DNA from: Larkinella terrae
GTDB taxonomy: Bacteria; Bacteroidota; Bacteroidia; Cytophagales; Spirosomataceae
Direction: 5' to 3'
Assembly: GCF_009668025.1 (NCBI RefSeq)
Contig: NZ_WJXZ01000004.1
Location: 186,001-250,000, forward strand
Length of the DNA: 64,000 nucleotides
Made by a program: the position numbers and the translations under genes. How positions within the stretch are numbered: position 1 is the stretch's first letter; the number at the start of each line of letters is the position of its first letter. Shown here one piece after another: positions 17,848 to 26,014 of this stretch. Under the pieces are notes generated by a model. The model was not told the DNA's origin and did no database searches. It saw only the letters and a list, made by a program, of their open reading frames with translations.

Positions 17848-19137
17848 TCAGGAGAAGTGGGTAAAACCGGGTCTGGCGACTTCCACAACCGGGGGCGTCA
17901 TTTCAAAACTATAGGTATCCGGACCTAGCTTCTCGGTCGAATTCAGGGCTTCATCCCACGTAATCCGGCGGCCGGTATAGGCGGCCATGCGTCCCATAAT
18001 GCCTAGCAGCGTACTGTTGGCCATGTACTCGCCCTGATTGATCGGTTCGCCCTTCCGAATGGCGGCAAACAGCTCGTCGTGTTCGGTCTGGTACATGTCG
18101 TTCGCGACGCCGTTGTACTTCCACTTTTTCCGTCCCGTAATTTCGTGAACGTTCCGCGACACGTTCGCAACCGCCCGGCCTTTGGTTCCCAGCGCTTCGC
18201 ACATGTAGCTCCCTTCGCAGTTGACCTGCTGGCGGCTGAAGTGGAAACCTTTGGCGCCGTCTTCGTATTCGTAGGTGATGGCAAAATGGTCGTAGATGTT
18301 GCCGTAAATCGGTTCCACCCGCACTTGCCGCCCACCGGTTCCGGCTGCGGAAAGCGGCAGTTTGTCGCCAAACGCCCACGACATCATATCGACGCTGTGA
18401 ATGGCCTGTTCGACAAGGTGGTCGCCCGACAGCCAGGTGTAATAGTACCAGTTCCGAAACACGTATTCGGCATCGGTCCAGCCCGGTTTGCGGGGATGCG
18501 ACCAAACCGTACCCGTATTGTAGGTATTATAAACCGTCAGCACGTCGCCGATAGCGCCGTCCTGGATTTTCTCAAACGTGGCCCGTTTGGGTTCGTGAAA
18601 CCGCCAGCAGAAGCCCGATAACAGCGAGATTTTCTTTTCCTTGGCCAGTTTGGCCGCTTCCAGCACTTTCCGGACACCGGGCGCGTCGACGGCCATCGGT
18701 TTTTCGCAGAAAATGTGCTTACCTGCCTGAACGGCGGCCATCAGGTGTTCGGGCCGGAAGTGGGGTGGTGTTGCCAGAATGACGACATCGACACCCGAAT
18801 CCAGTACTTTTTTGTAGGCATCAAAACCCAGGAATTTATGCTCTTCGTCGACTTTCACCTTGTCGCCGTGGACTTTCGTCAGGTTGGCCAGCGAATCATC
18901 CATTTTGTCTTTGAAAATGTCCCCAACCGCGTGAAGCACCACGTTCGGATCGGCTTTGAGGGCCTGGGCGGCTGCGCCCGAACCACGGCCACCGCAGCCA
19001 ATCAAACCCACTTTCAGGGTGTCGCTGTTGATTCCGGCAAACGCACGTTGCGGATGCAGAATAGTAACGGTGGGCAAAACACTGCTGGCGAGGGCCATGC
19101 CGGTCATTTTCAGGATGTCTCGACGGGAAGTACTCAT
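17848..19137 (-). CDS. Gfo/Idh/MocA family oxidoreductase, Tat-type leader
   Basis: 429 aa. Leader 'MSTSRRDILKMTGMALASS' is a Tat signal. Rossmann NAD(P)-binding domain: 'LKVGLIGCGGRGSGAAAQAL', 'VDVVILATPPHFRPEHLMAAVQAGKHIFCEKPMAVD' (the EKP motif with the conserved Lys). The C-terminal domain has 'LSGDHLVEQAIHSVDMMSWAFG', the His-containing motif seen in this family. Belongs to the Bacteroidota secreted branch that includes alpha-N-acetylgalactosaminidase-like and glucoside 3-dehydrogenase-like enzymes; exact substrate unknown. First gene of the operon with the TIM-barrel gene at 16904. Confidence 0.92.
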   Translation of the reverse strand: MSTSRRDILKMTGMALASSVLPTVTILHPQRAFAGINSDTLKVGLIGCGGRGSGAAAQALKADPNVVLHAVGDIFKDKMDDSLANLTKVHGDKVKVDEEHKFLGFDAYKKVLDSGVDVVILATPPHFRPEHLMAAVQAGKHIFCEKPMAVDAPGVRKVLEAAKLAKEKKISLLSGFCWRFHEPKRATFEKIQDGAIGDVLTVYNTYNTGTVWSHPRKPGWTDAEYVFRNWYYYTWLSGDHLVEQAIHSVDMMSWAFGDKLPLSAAGTGGRQVRVEPIYGNIYDHFAITYEYEDGAKGFHFSRQQVNCEGSYMCEALGTKGRAVANVSRNVHEITGRKKWKYNGVANDMYQTEHDELFAAIRKGEPINQGEYMANSTLLGIMGRMAAYTGRRITWDEALNSTEKLGPDTYSFEMTPPVVEVARPGFTHFS

Positions 19138-19326
19138 AACTCAGGAGGATTTAGGATGCGAATAAAAACGGTAAAGATTCGATCTGAAAGATACCAGTCA
19201 AACCGGGAAAGTCAAAATTTGGGCGATTCTCAACTCCACAAAGTCCGTTTATCCAACCATTTAACCATCTGTCGAATATATTGCAATAAAAGGTACTATG
19301 CTTTACATAGTAATCGGACGAACGAG

Positions 19327-19334
19327 TATATTTG
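19327..19334 (+). promoter_or_regulatory. Bacteroidota -7 promoter box
   Basis: TATATTTG fits TAnnTTTG, 30 bp before the ATG of the 19364 gene. The upstream CTTTACAT could be a weak -33 element. Confidence 0.45.
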
Positions 19335-19363
19335 GCCCGAACCTGTAAAACCAACAACTTACT

Positions 19364-19792
19364 ATGAAAACACTTCTGGCATCTATCCTGCTGATTTTCA
19401 GTACTGTAATCAGTTTCGCCCAATGCGGCAAGGAAGTCCGGCTAACGACTATAAAAACCGAATACCTGGACGGAACCGGGGTGGTTCAACGGACGGTGGA
19501 GGAGCAAAGTACCATTGAAATTGGGAAAACAGAGATCGTCATTCTACCCGGAGGAAAGGCGGATCATAAAATGACCGGAACAATTCAATCCACGACCTGC
19601 AACTGGAGCGTTCCCTACAAAGAAGGAAAAACCGTAATTAAATCAGTTGTGACAGACCCCTCTGGTGACCCGCGACATGCTACGCTAACCATCGAAGGCA
19701 AAGCTGACAAAGTGACGTTCCTGATGGAAGTGGAAGAAATGCCGGATCGGAAAATTCTGGTCAGTGTGGATTCGTTCGGTGAAAAGAAATAA
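19364..19792 (+). CDS. Small secreted protein of unknown function
   Basis: 142 aa with signal peptide (MKTLLASILLIFSTVISFA, then QCGKEVR). Mature part is beta-rich with Thr/Lys content ('TTIKTEYLDGTGVVQRTVEEQSTIEIGKTEIVILPGG') and one later Cys ('STTCNWSVPYKEGK'); Cys21 and that Cys could form a disulfide. No family recognised. Monocistronic with promoter box upstream and terminator downstream. Confidence 0.65.
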   Translation: MKTLLASILLIFSTVISFAQCGKEVRLTTIKTEYLDGTGVVQRTVEEQSTIEIGKTEIVILPGGKADHKMTGTIQSTTCNWSVPYKEGKTVIKSVVTDPSGDPRHATLTIEGKADKVTFLMEVEEMPDRKILVSVDSFGEKK

Positions 19793-19834
19793 CACGCAGC
19801 CGGAAAACGGGCATTAGCCGATTGCTATACCATT

Positions 19835-19864
19835 AAAAAACCGCCGGATTGCCGGCGGTTTTTG
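19835..19864. terminator. Bidirectional terminator
   Basis: AAAAAACCGCCGG/CCGGCGGTTTTT hairpin between convergent genes. Confidence 0.9.
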
Positions 19865-19882
19865 TAAAATCGGTAGCGTTGC

Positions 19883-20791
19883 TTACACCTCCGCCAATTG
19901 TTGCTTGACGACCGAAATGCCCCGCTTAATTTCGTTGTCAAAATCGGTCCAGTTGCATTCCAGCGATAAACCGCCCTGGTATTTTATTTTTTTCAAAGCG
20001 CGGAAGTAAGGTCTGAAATCGTCTCCTTTTACGCCCGGCGCCGTGCGACTTTCCTTTTCGGCAATGTGGCAATGCACGATAAAAGGAGCGTATTTGATAA
20101 TTTCTTCCGGTTTTTCGTCCTCCTTGAGCATGTGGTAAATATCACATTGCAACCGAAACCAGGGGTTATTAACCGCCTGAATGATTTCGACTCCTTCGGC
20201 CAGGCTGTTGATAAAGTTGGTTTCGCCCCGGTTCAGCGGTTCGACCGCCAGCGTGATGCCGTGTTTCTCGGCTAATGGTGCCATTTTCTGGCAAAGGGCA
20301 ATGTGCTGCGCTTTGGCGGTAGCCCGGTCAAAACCGTCGGGAATCGCCCGCGAACCCCCGCTGCCGAACACGATATTTTTGGAGCCGCATTCCTTCGCGC
20401 GTTTAAGCGCCAGATCAGCCCGCTGTAAAATGGCTTCGTGGTGAAGCGTTGGGCCCACCGACTTCAGGGTGCCCGGAAAAAAATAGATGTAAGAGCGAAC
20501 CGGCAAGCCTTCGGTTTTTAGTGCCGACCGGTTTTTTTCATATTGCCCATCCCCGGCTTCGGGAATCAAAAACCGCCCGACACTTTCCTCGATGAATGAA
20601 TAGCCCAGGCTTTTAAGTAAAGGCGCTTTTTCGTAAGCGGCACAAACGCCTAATGGCAGTTCCAATCCGGCATTCGTCGCTTCAGGAACAGCGGCTTCGG
20701 CCTGGCCCTTTGCCAGCGTTACGCCCGCCAGAACGCCCACGACATTTTGTAAAAAAGTCCTTCTCGACGTAGCGTTTTCGGTTGAATTCAT
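19883..20791 (-). CDS. Hydroxypyruvate isomerase/tagatose epimerase-like TIM-barrel protein, Tat-type leader
   Basis: 302 aa. 'ENATSRRTFLQNVVGVLAGVTLA' is a Tat leader. TIM-barrel motifs: 'GYSFIEESVGRFLIPE', 'CGSKNIVFGSGGSRAIPDGFD', 'KHGITLAVEPLNRGETNFINSLAEGVEII' (metal-binding Glu), 'RLQCDIYHMLKEDEKPEEIIKYAPFIVHCHIAEKESR' (Asp and His ligands), 'GGLSLECNW' (last Glu). The EPLNRGETNF stretch is typical of the epimerase branch. Distinct from, but in the same superfamily as, the 16904 gene. Single gene; a TATATTTG-like -7 box (reverse strand, 20840-20847) lies 49 bp upstream of the start. Confidence 0.87.
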   Translation of the reverse strand: MNSTENATSRRTFLQNVVGVLAGVTLAKGQAEAAVPEATNAGLELPLGVCAAYEKAPLLKSLGYSFIEESVGRFLIPEAGDGQYEKNRSALKTEGLPVRSYIYFFPGTLKSVGPTLHHEAILQRADLALKRAKECGSKNIVFGSGGSRAIPDGFDRATAKAQHIALCQKMAPLAEKHGITLAVEPLNRGETNFINSLAEGVEIIQAVNNPWFRLQCDIYHMLKEDEKPEEIIKYAPFIVHCHIAEKESRTAPGVKGDDFRPYFRALKKIKYQGGLSLECNWTDFDNEIKRGISVVKQQLAEV

Positions 20792-20854
20792 TGGTTGGGA
20801 ACAGGTATGCGGGAATTTAGCCTTAAAAGCGGTTTCTCACAAATATAAGGCACG

Positions 20855-21010
20855 CTTAGAGAATGTTTAATTATTTCCACTTTGCCCCCAACCCCCTAAA
20901 GGGGGCTTTGAAATGCCGATTAAAGCCCGGCACCGGCCGCCCGGCCTTTAGGGGGTTGGGGGCAAAGCGAAGAATGGGGAAAATCTGAATTTTAGCCAGT
21001 CTCTTAGGGT
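20855..21010. repeat. MITE-like palindromic repeat, family B, copy 1
   Basis: Core inverted repeat 20881-20966 (arms TTTGCCCCCAACCCCCTAAA and its inverse), flanked by outer, weaker inverted arms (CTTAGAGAATG... and ...CAGTCTCTTAG). The same core plus the same outer arms recurs at 61930-62075. Size of about 150 bp and nested terminal inversions suggest a miniature mobile element or REP-like unit. It fills the gap before the M48 protease gene. Confidence 0.8.
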
Positions 21011-21077
21011 TTTTCTGGAATTGGCATGAACTTTTTTATCAATTTACCAATCGGGCGGTAAAACGGACATTGGCCAT

Positions 21078-22559
21078 TTATCGGTTGATTACCTTAATCA
21101 ACGTGCCTCTTTTTACGCGATCATCGGCTTTAAGGCCATTCAATATCCCGGCTTCCTCTACTCGATTTGCGGGCATTCCCAACGCGGTTATCACCTCACG
21201 AAACGATCCGTCGCGGGGAGACGATTTGACAAAAACCCGTTCGGCCTTGCGATTGAGTTTATCAGGATCGCTGAGCGAACGAAAGTTTTCGGCTACCTGC
21301 TTGAATGTATTGAAACTGGAATTAAAATTGGCATTGGCCGCCAGGCCATGCAAGGCGTAAATCGCATTATTATACTGAATCAGCCAGGTTCCAATCTGAA
21401 GGGCCGCTTTAGGGTCCTGTTGCTGGGGTTGCTGCTGCTGCTGATCCTGCGGCTGCTGTTGCCGTGAAATAAGTACGTAAGCCGGATTGCCATTGATTGT
21501 TGTTTTGGCATTTTCCAAAACGTTCAGGCTCAGCTCTTTTACCAAGTTCTGGGCTGCTTCGTCCAGTGAGTTCCCTTTCGCCAGCATTAAAATCATTGCG
21601 GATTTACCGTCTTTGGCGGCCATTTGAAACTGGCTTGGTGAGTTTTGCGACTCCCAACTGTTAGGGACCGGAAATTGAAAACGTAGTTCAGGATGATAAA
21701 AATAACCTTTTTCGACGAAACCCTGCCGGGGGTCTTCTCCATACATAATGCCATTGATCAGTTGGAGGTACTGATCGCGATCGACCTGGTAAGAGGCTGG
21801 ATTTTTGGCCTGATAGTCTTTCGCCAGTTCATGGACGCGCGTGTAGCGGTTCCCGGGATCAGGGTGAGTGGACATAAACTGGGGGACGGCCTGCCCCGAT
21901 TTGTCGGAAAGGCGTTTAAGCGTTCCGAAAAAATCAGCCATCTGGTGCGCATCGTAACCAATTTTACTGGAATATTCCACCCCGAGTTTGTCGGACTCCG
22001 ACTCGTGATCACGGCTGTATTTCAGTGACAAAAGACCGAGCCCTTGTTGAAGCGCTTCGATGTTCTGGCCCACCACCTCCGGAGCCAACACGGCCCCGCC
22101 AATGAGTGCAAGTGTACTGAGCAACTGGCTTTTCTGGGAGCGTGCCGCGTGCTTGGCCGTGATGTGACCGATTTCGTGGCCCAGTACGCCGGCAAACTCG
22201 GCTTCATTGTTGAAGTGCGCCAGAATACCGCGCGTGAAATAAACGTAACCACCCGGTACGGCAAAGGCGTTGACAATGGGCGAATCAACGATGTAGAACT
22301 GATACGGAAGATCGGGCCGATGCGAAACCTTCGCCATTGCTTTCCCTTTTTCGTTCATAAAAGTCTGGAGCCGTTTGTCTTCATACAAACCCATGGTGGC
22401 GACAACCGACGGGTGAGATTCTTTACCGATCGCAATTTCCTGCTCGGTCGACATCAGGCTTATTTCGCGCTTGCCGGTAACCGGATTACGGGAACATCCG
22501 GCAATGAGTAACAGTGTCAGGAAAACAGTAAGTCGGCTGTAGTAGATAGGTGTATACAT
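21078..22559 (-). CDS. M48 family metalloprotease, lipoprotein
   Basis: 493 aa. Leader 'LTVFLTLLLIAGC' ends in a lipobox with Cys22. Zinc motif 'HEIGH' at 128-132 and a downstream 'ESDKLGVEY' providing the third ligand Glu: an M48B (BepA/YfgC, Oma1-like) protease. 'ISLMSTEQEIAIGKE' is the usual N-terminal signature. A Gln-rich linker (QQQPQDQQQQQPQQQ) around residue 370 precedes a C-terminal domain ending in a LysM-like or SH3-like segment ('NGLKADDRVKRGTLIKVINR'). Likely periplasmic protein quality control at the outer membrane. Single gene. Confidence 0.92.
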   Translation of the reverse strand: MYTPIYYSRLTVFLTLLLIAGCSRNPVTGKREISLMSTEQEIAIGKESHPSVVATMGLYEDKRLQTFMNEKGKAMAKVSHRPDLPYQFYIVDSPIVNAFAVPGGYVYFTRGILAHFNNEAEFAGVLGHEIGHITAKHAARSQKSQLLSTLALIGGAVLAPEVVGQNIEALQQGLGLLSLKYSRDHESESDKLGVEYSSKIGYDAHQMADFFGTLKRLSDKSGQAVPQFMSTHPDPGNRYTRVHELAKDYQAKNPASYQVDRDQYLQLINGIMYGEDPRQGFVEKGYFYHPELRFQFPVPNSWESQNSPSQFQMAAKDGKSAMILMLAKGNSLDEAAQNLVKELSLNVLENAKTTINGNPAYVLISRQQQPQDQQQQQPQQQDPKAALQIGTWLIQYNNAIYALHGLAANANFNSSFNTFKQVAENFRSLSDPDKLNRKAERVFVKSSPRDGSFREVITALGMPANRVEEAGILNGLKADDRVKRGTLIKVINR

Positions 22560-22809
22560 AGTAAAAGCGATAAAAAGTGTAAAGCAACATTTCGCCTGAA
22601 AAAAGGCCGTTGCCTCATTGTTTTATCCTATATAAACACAGAACTACCCACTATTTGTTTAATGTCCTTTTAATTCGGGCACCTTCTCCGGATTGAAACC
22701 ACTTACAAGATGCCTTGGAAAGTCATAATCAACTTAATGACCGTGTAAACAGCTTAACAAACCGCATCCTGATTCCTTTTTCCAGGCTCCAATTTCCCGG
22801 CTAATCCGT

Positions 22810-22846
22810 AAAAACAAAAAACCCTTAATCGGTGGATTACGGGTTG
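22810..22846 (-). terminator. Relic terminator of the tRNA-Leu gene, left of the island
   Basis: On the reverse strand: AACCC...GGGTT hairpin followed by T-rich TTTTTGTTTTT. This is the original downstream flank of the tRNA-Leu gene, now separated from it by the island; a similar hairpin with the same 15-bp AAAAACAAAAAACCC end lies next to the intact tRNA. Confidence 0.7.
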
Positions 22847-22848
22847 AT

Positions 22849-22873
22849 TGCTGTGCCGAAGGCGAGACTCGAA
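22849..22873 (-). repeat. attL: duplicated 3' end of tRNA-Leu
   Basis: 25 bases identical to 51404-51428. It contains the last 20 bases of tRNA-Leu (3' half of the T arm and the acceptor strand, reverse strand), then diverges into AT-rich island DNA. Confidence 0.92.
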
Positions 22874-23002
22874 TAATCTTAATTTATACATTTTGCATAC
22901 CCTACTAAAAAAGGCTAAAAAGTGGCCTATTTTAATCAGAATGGCCGTTTTTGCTTCACTTGAAATTAGCTTTGATTAAGTGTGATTAAAATAAATTAAG
23001 CA

Positions 23003-23049
23003 ATTCCGTACACCAATCCGTACACCGATTATCTTTGGTGTACGGAATA
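23003..23049. promoter_or_regulatory. Left-end repeat array and putative integrase promoter
   Basis: ATTCCGTACACC (23003) is followed by a second CCGTACACC and, after 12 bases, by the inverted copy GGTGTACGGAAT (23038-23049). The first 23 bases recur exactly at 51327-51349. Between the copies lies TATCTTTG (23030-23037), a TAnnTTTG -7 box for the integrase gene. These look like arm-type integrase/excisionase sites that also overlap the promoter. Confidence 0.65.
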
Positions 23050-23062
23050 ACTCCTTTGGTGT

Positions 23063-24412
23063 ATGCCCCGAACTGCTGACACTCCTGTTACCTATTTACT
23101 ACGCGATCCAAAGGCGAAGACGCCGACGCCGATCAATGCCGCCATCCGATTCGAGAACCAGCGGATCAACATTGGTACCGGTTTTAAGGTGTTGCCTGCT
23201 CATTGGAATAGCAAGACCGGCCGGGTTAAGAATGTCGTTGACGCCATAGACAAAGATGCCATCAATAAATACCTTAAAAATACGGAGGAAGCCATTACGG
23301 CAATTATTACAGATCTGAAAGCGGATCTTATCCCGCTAACCAAAGAAAAAGTCAAAGAGAGAGTTGATGCTTATCTGAATCCGGTTGAAGAGGCCGAAAA
23401 GCCAAAAACACTACTCGACTTTGTCCAGTGGTACATTGACACCTGCCCTACTCGTCTGGTCCGCGGCTCAAAAGCTCGAACGGGTCGCTTTATTTCTCCA
23501 GATACAATCCGGCGTTACAAAACAACCCTTAACGGCCTGGAAGCCTTCGCTCAAACCTATCCACGTTCGCTGGTCTTTGAGAATATCGATAGCCATTTCT
23601 ACAAAGCGTTTACCCAGTGGCTGACGGCCCGGAATTATGCCACCAATAACGTCAGCAAGTACATTGAAAACGTAAAAGGTTTCATGAGCGCGGCCGTCGA
23701 CGAAGGGTTTACAACGAACCTGGCATTCCGGAAATTTGCTAATCTTCGGGAGGAGGCTGAAAATATATACTTGACAGAAACGGAATTGCAGCGGATTTAT
23801 GAACTTGATCTGAGCAAAACGCCCCGGCTGGAGAAAGTGCGGGATCTGTTCATCTTTGCCGCTTGGACCGGACTTCGCTTTTCGGATTTTTCGACCCTGC
23901 AACCTGAACACATCAAAAAAGACGAGGATGGAAACGCCTATCTGGATCTGCGTCAACGCAAAACCGGTGGCCGGGTGCAGATTCCGATTGTGCATGAGGC
24001 CATCACACAACTGCTGGCCAAGTACAATAACCATCTGCCGACCGGTATCTCGAATCAGCGGACCAACGACTATCTGAAAGAAATCTGCCAGGCGGCCGAA
24101 ATCAACGACCGGATTTTAAAGCATGTTACGAAAGGAGGCAAGCAGGTTGTTCGTACGTCCGACGGTTATAGTAAGGGGATATCATCGGGAATTGAAAAAT
24201 GGCAGTTAGTTACTACCCACACCGGGCGCCGATCGTTTGCCACCAACATGTTCAAGCGTGGTATGCCTACGGTGCTAATTATGAAGCTCACCGGACACAA
24301 GAAAGAATCCGAATTCCTGAAGTACATCAAAATCGATGCGGCTGAAACGCTGGATTTGATGCGTCAATACTTAGGAGGTAAAAAGAATATAGTAGGCCAA
24401 TTTCCTAGCTAA
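23063..24412 (+). CDS. int: Tyrosine recombinase/integrase of the island
   Basis: 449 aa. N-terminal Arm-DNA-binding domain ('RFENQRINIGTGFKVLPAHWNSKTGRV', about 25-60), a SAM-like core-binding domain (about 125-235), and the catalytic domain: Arg in 'AAWTGLRFSDFSTL', His-x-x-Arg in 'THTGRRSFATNMF', His in 'KLTGHKKESEF' and the nucleophile Tyr in 'FLKYIKID'. All four core signatures are intact. Position next to attL and direction into the island are typical of tRNA-integrating elements. Likely catalyses recombination at the tRNA-Leu 3' end. Its promoter lies among the end repeats, suggesting autoregulation. Confidence 0.95.
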   Translation: MPRTADTPVTYLLRDPKAKTPTPINAAIRFENQRINIGTGFKVLPAHWNSKTGRVKNVVDAIDKDAINKYLKNTEEAITAIITDLKADLIPLTKEKVKERVDAYLNPVEEAEKPKTLLDFVQWYIDTCPTRLVRGSKARTGRFISPDTIRRYKTTLNGLEAFAQTYPRSLVFENIDSHFYKAFTQWLTARNYATNNVSKYIENVKGFMSAAVDEGFTTNLAFRKFANLREEAENIYLTETELQRIYELDLSKTPRLEKVRDLFIFAAWTGLRFSDFSTLQPEHIKKDEDGNAYLDLRQRKTGGRVQIPIVHEAITQLLAKYNNHLPTGISNQRTNDYLKEICQAAEINDRILKHVTKGGKQVVRTSDGYSKGISSGIEKWQLVTTHTGRRSFATNMFKRGMPTVLIMKLTGHKKESEFLKYIKIDAAETLDLMRQYLGGKKNIVGQFPS

Positions 24413-24422
24413 TGGACTCTTT

Positions 24423-25337
24423 ATGAAATTTCAAAATTGCTCGAAAGACGAAACGTATTTTTTGCCACCAAGTTTTCGCCAGCCATTTTTAATTACTTAC
24501 GAGGATGACACTTTTTTTGGTTACGGTCCTCACCACAAAATTGAAATTGGTAATAAAGAATGTATTGTATATACAGATCGCTTAAACTGGCTTTTAAGAA
24601 GCCAGTCTGTAGAAGTTGCTGATATAGTTGAATTAGACCCAATTATTATTGATGGGACAAAATATAAGGACTCCTATAAAAGTGGTTACGAAGATGGGGA
24701 GGTATATTTCAGCAATATATATAAACCTGACAAAAGTGACATTTATAAAGCATTGGATGTGGTTGTAGAAACCCTGAGAGCAAAATGCTTTGAAGACTGT
24801 AACGGATATTTATGGACGCCAGGTTGGGATGGGGTGAGGCATAGTCATATTGGACGGTTTAATCATAAAATTATTTGGGAGCATGGTTACTATGCGGGTA
24901 TTTTTAGACAAATAGAAGAGCTGGTACGGCTTTATAAGCCTTTGAAGCAAATCCTATTGTCCTCCCCACTAACAGCACCTGCTTTAGATAAGTCAGATAC
25001 AATTGCTTACAACTCTTTTGAAGAGCTATTTATTAATCTTATCGATATTGAAAAATGCATTGATGCACTGAGGAGGTACAGACCTGAAAAGTCTGTATTG
25101 GGCGAAGGCAGAAACTGGACGGGTGTTAATAAGGATAAAGGAGTGATTGTAGCATGGATTGAGCGAATGGAAGGGATGAGAAAACCCAAGATTCGTAGGT
25201 TAAGTAATCGCAAACGCCTGGTAATGTTATTGAACAACTTTTTTTTAGATCTAAATATGGGAAAAGATGCTAGAGTATTTAGCAATCCCGTGGATTTGAA
25301 TGTAAAACAAGCTTTTGAAGCATTGATGCCCGATTGA
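24423..25337 (+). CDS. AT-rich gene of unknown function downstream of the integrase
   Basis: 304 aa starting 10 bp after the integrase stop. No signal peptide or membrane span. Aromatic-rich ('TYFLPPSFRQPFLITYEDDTFFGYGPHHKIEIG', 'DGVRHSHIGRFNHKIIWEHGYYAGIFRQIEELVRLY'). The C-terminal third is basic and helical ('RMEGMRKPKIRRLSNRKRLVMLLNNFF'). I recognise no family. Base composition is clearly more AT-rich than the integrase before it, so it was probably acquired separately as cargo. Its stop is followed by a 39-bp imperfect palindrome. Confidence 0.6.
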   Translation: MKFQNCSKDETYFLPPSFRQPFLITYEDDTFFGYGPHHKIEIGNKECIVYTDRLNWLLRSQSVEVADIVELDPIIIDGTKYKDSYKSGYEDGEVYFSNIYKPDKSDIYKALDVVVETLRAKCFEDCNGYLWTPGWDGVRHSHIGRFNHKIIWEHGYYAGIFRQIEELVRLYKPLKQILLSSPLTAPALDKSDTIAYNSFEELFINLIDIEKCIDALRRYRPEKSVLGEGRNWTGVNKDKGVIVAWIERMEGMRKPKIRRLSNRKRLVMLLNNFFLDLNMGKDARVFSNPVDLNVKQAFEALMPD

Positions 25338-25376
25338 TGCGAATCGTGCGAATGATGCATTCATGCACGATTCGCA
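25338..25376. repeat. Imperfect palindrome before the replication operon
   Basis: Perfect 12-bp arms TGCGAATCGTGC (25338-25349) and GCACGATTCGCA (25365-25376) enclose a smaller GAATG/CATTC inversion. Located in the 100-bp gap before the HTH/helicase/primase genes. Could be a terminator, an operator or part of a replication origin. Confidence 0.6.
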
Positions 25377-25436
25377 CTTGCGACTTATATTTACTTACAA
25401 TATTGCCCCCATGTTCAACGCTAAATAACGCGAAAC

Positions 25437-25721
25437 ATGGAAATGGTAATTATTCCCGCTGATCAATTGCGAACAATGATGATCGAAGCGGCAAGTATTG
25501 CTCTTAAATACAATCCTCCTTCTATTGCCTCCTCATCGGTTGAGCCCGACGAATTGTTAACACCTGAAGAAACAGCGCAATTTCTAAAAGTAAGTAAGGT
25601 TACCGTTTGGGACTGGTCTAGACGAGGTATTCTTTCACCTCGCCGGATTGGTAATCAAGTGCGTTATCTGAAGAGCGAATTATTGGCTGCTGCTCGACCG
25701 AAAGGAGGTAAAAAAATATGA
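25437..25721 (+). CDS. Excisionase-like helix-turn-helix protein (MerR/HTH_17 type)
   Basis: 94 aa. The C-terminal half 'LLTPEETAQFLKVSKVTVWDWSRRGILSPRRIGNQVRYLKSEL' is a winged helix-turn-helix of the HTH_17/excisionase family. Likely acts as recombination directionality factor or as a regulator of the replication block. First gene of a chain with 4-bp overlaps: its stop overlaps the next start. Confidence 0.85.
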   Translation: MEMVIIPADQLRTMMIEAASIALKYNPPSIASSSVEPDELLTPEETAQFLKVSKVTVWDWSRRGILSPRRIGNQVRYLKSELLAAARPKGGKKI

Positions 25722-26014
25722 ATGCACTTCCAGGCCTTCAACTGAATCCAACAGCTTACGAATTAGGATTTATAAAGGTATTTCAACAGCATCAATGGAA
25801 TATTATTAATGCCAAATCACGGTGGACTCGTCAAGAGTTCGAAATAGCTTTCTACTGTCATAACGAATGGGTACCCGAGGTTCAGGATTGGTGCTATTCA
25901 CGCGAAACGGTGGAAAAATTTGCTTTCGACCCACGAACGCCTGATGATCGGGCAAGGGAGCTTCGACATGCTTTGAAACAATACGGCAACAATAAAAAAA
26001 CGGAGCAGCTATGA
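25718..26014 (+). CDS. Small protein of unknown function in the replication block
   Basis: 98 aa, start overlapping the HTH gene's stop (ATGA), stop overlapping the helicase gene's start. Trp-rich ('FQQHQWNIINAKSRWTRQEFEIAFYCHNEWVPEVQDWCYSRETVEKFAF'), soluble. Translational coupling on both sides ties it to the replication genes. No family recognised. Confidence 0.65.
   Translation: MNALPGLQLNPTAYELGFIKVFQQHQWNIINAKSRWTRQEFEIAFYCHNEWVPEVQDWCYSRETVEKFAFDPRTPDDRARELRHALKQYGNNKKTEQL

Noticed and set aside
22854-22873. tRNA-Leu gene at the left end of the island
   Set aside because: Only the 3' 20 bases of the tRNA are present; the sequence then diverges, so it is an att remnant.
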